A stretch of DNA of 64,000 nucleotides. Source: Jejuia algarum. Lineage in GTDB: Bacteria > Bacteroidota > Bacteroidia > Flavobacteriales > Flavobacteriaceae. This document shows positions 63,585-64,000 of the stretch, piece after piece. Both the position numbers and the translations under genes were made by a program. The stretch's first letter is position 1. Each line of letters begins with the position of its first letter. A model generated the notes under the pieces. That model did no database searches. It saw only the letters and a program-made list of their open reading frames with translations, and was not told the DNA's origin. The DNA is taken from NCBI GenBank assembly GCA_947495775.1, contig CANMAQ010000010.1, positions 107,979 to 171,978 on the forward strand, given 5' to 3'.

Positions 63585-64000
63585 CTATTTCGTTGTCCAA
63601 ACAACAACTCTCTCCTCGTTAGGTCTAATTCCTATAATATCCGCTTTTCCATCACCATTTACATCACCAGAATCAAACGAGTAAGGGCTGTAATCGAATG
63701 GTCCATTTAACCATTCCTGACCACCATTGAAACCACTTCCACGACTTAACCAAACAACAACTCTCTCCTCGTTAGGTCTAATTCCTATAATATCTGTTTT
63801 TCCATCACCATTTACATCACCAGAATCAAATGAGTAAGGACTGTAATCAAAAGGTCCATTTAACCATTCTTGACCACCATTGAAACCACTTCCATTACTT
63901 AACCAAACAACAACTCTCTCCTGGTTAGGTCTAATTCCTATAATATCTGTTTTTCCATCACCATTTACATCACCAGAATCAAATGAGTAAGGACTGTAAT
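63585..64000 (-). CDS. FG-GAP/VCBS repeat protein, C-terminal part
   Basis: The 3' end of a gene that continues beyond the window, with stop TAG at 63585-63587. It encodes 51-residue repeats: YSFDSGDVNGDGKTDIIGIR, PNEERVVVWLS, GSGFNGGQEWLNGPFDYSP. DVNGDGKxD is the calcium-binding FG-GAP signature of beta-propeller blades in secreted proteins. At DNA level the repeat period is exactly 153 bp (63601, 63754, 63907) with very few differences. The last unit ends VVVWTTK without a T9SS domain, which is unusual if it is secreted by that route. The N-terminal enzyme or toxin part, if any, is outside the window. Confidence 0.85.
   Translation of the reverse strand, partial: YSPYSFDSGDVNGDGKTDIIGIRPNQERVVVWLSNGSGFNGGQEWLNGPFDYSPYSFDSGDVNGDGKTDIIGIRPNEERVVVWLSRGSGFNGGQEWLNGPFDYSPYSFDSGDVNGDGKADIIGIRPNEERVVVWTTK

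Noticed and set aside
63601..64000. Regular repeats as a CRISPR array
   Set aside because: The 153-bp units are fully coding FG-GAP blades with no short repeat/spacer pattern.

Overview
This window comes from a low-GC member of the Bacteroidota, most likely a marine Flavobacteriaceae. The evidence is SusC/SusD pairs, three proteins with T9SS-type C-terminal sorting domains, many short Cys-lipoproteins, and promoters of the TAnnTTTG type. I see no rRNA, tRNA or CRISPR array.

Layout. 1-3770: cell-envelope sugar genes (galE fragment, a DegT-family aminotransferase, Kdo transferase waaA) and an Ala-rich lipoprotein. 3953-8113: a large protein built of nine LGYDW repeats, a possible small RNA, an HTH protein and a cluster of small membrane or lipoproteins. 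8665-13640: a PAAR-like (DUF4280)-HINT-toxin polymorphic effector followed by three tandem copies of its probable immunity gene; each copy is preceded by a scar of the toxin gene's 3' end. 13674-14080: a decayed IS4-type element. 14399-19443: a secreted TIM-barrel glycosidase-like protein and a lipoprotein catalase-peroxidase. 19931-21927: a small redox operon (DUF427, MsrA-like, hydrolase-OsmC fusion).

22417-45259 is a complete starch/maltodextrin utilization locus. Secreted GH13 amylases cut starch outside the cell. SusC/SusD/SusE capture and import the oligosaccharides. A GH13 lipoprotein and a GH97 glucosidase act in the periplasm. An MFS transporter, a GH65 maltose phosphorylase and beta-phosphoglucomutase carry maltose to glucose 6-phosphate. 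A LacI-type regulator sits in the middle, and near-identical CGAAAACG operators lie upstream of both susC and the first amylase.

45361-58484 is rich in redox genes: msrB-msrA-selO, flavodoxin, a Rieske-glutamate synthase-like protein and a two-glutaredoxin/thioredoxin-reductase fusion. Among them are an HD-Pycsar-effector-like membrane protein facing a GAF protein, and a secreted zinc protease. 59200-63300 is a scrap yard of mobile DNA: two 5'-truncated group II intron tails bracket an AT-rich cassette (methyltransferase stub, SDR, Crp-like, XRE-TM, GNAT) with IS transposase tails. The window ends inside an FG-GAP repeat protein made of 153-bp tandem repeats.
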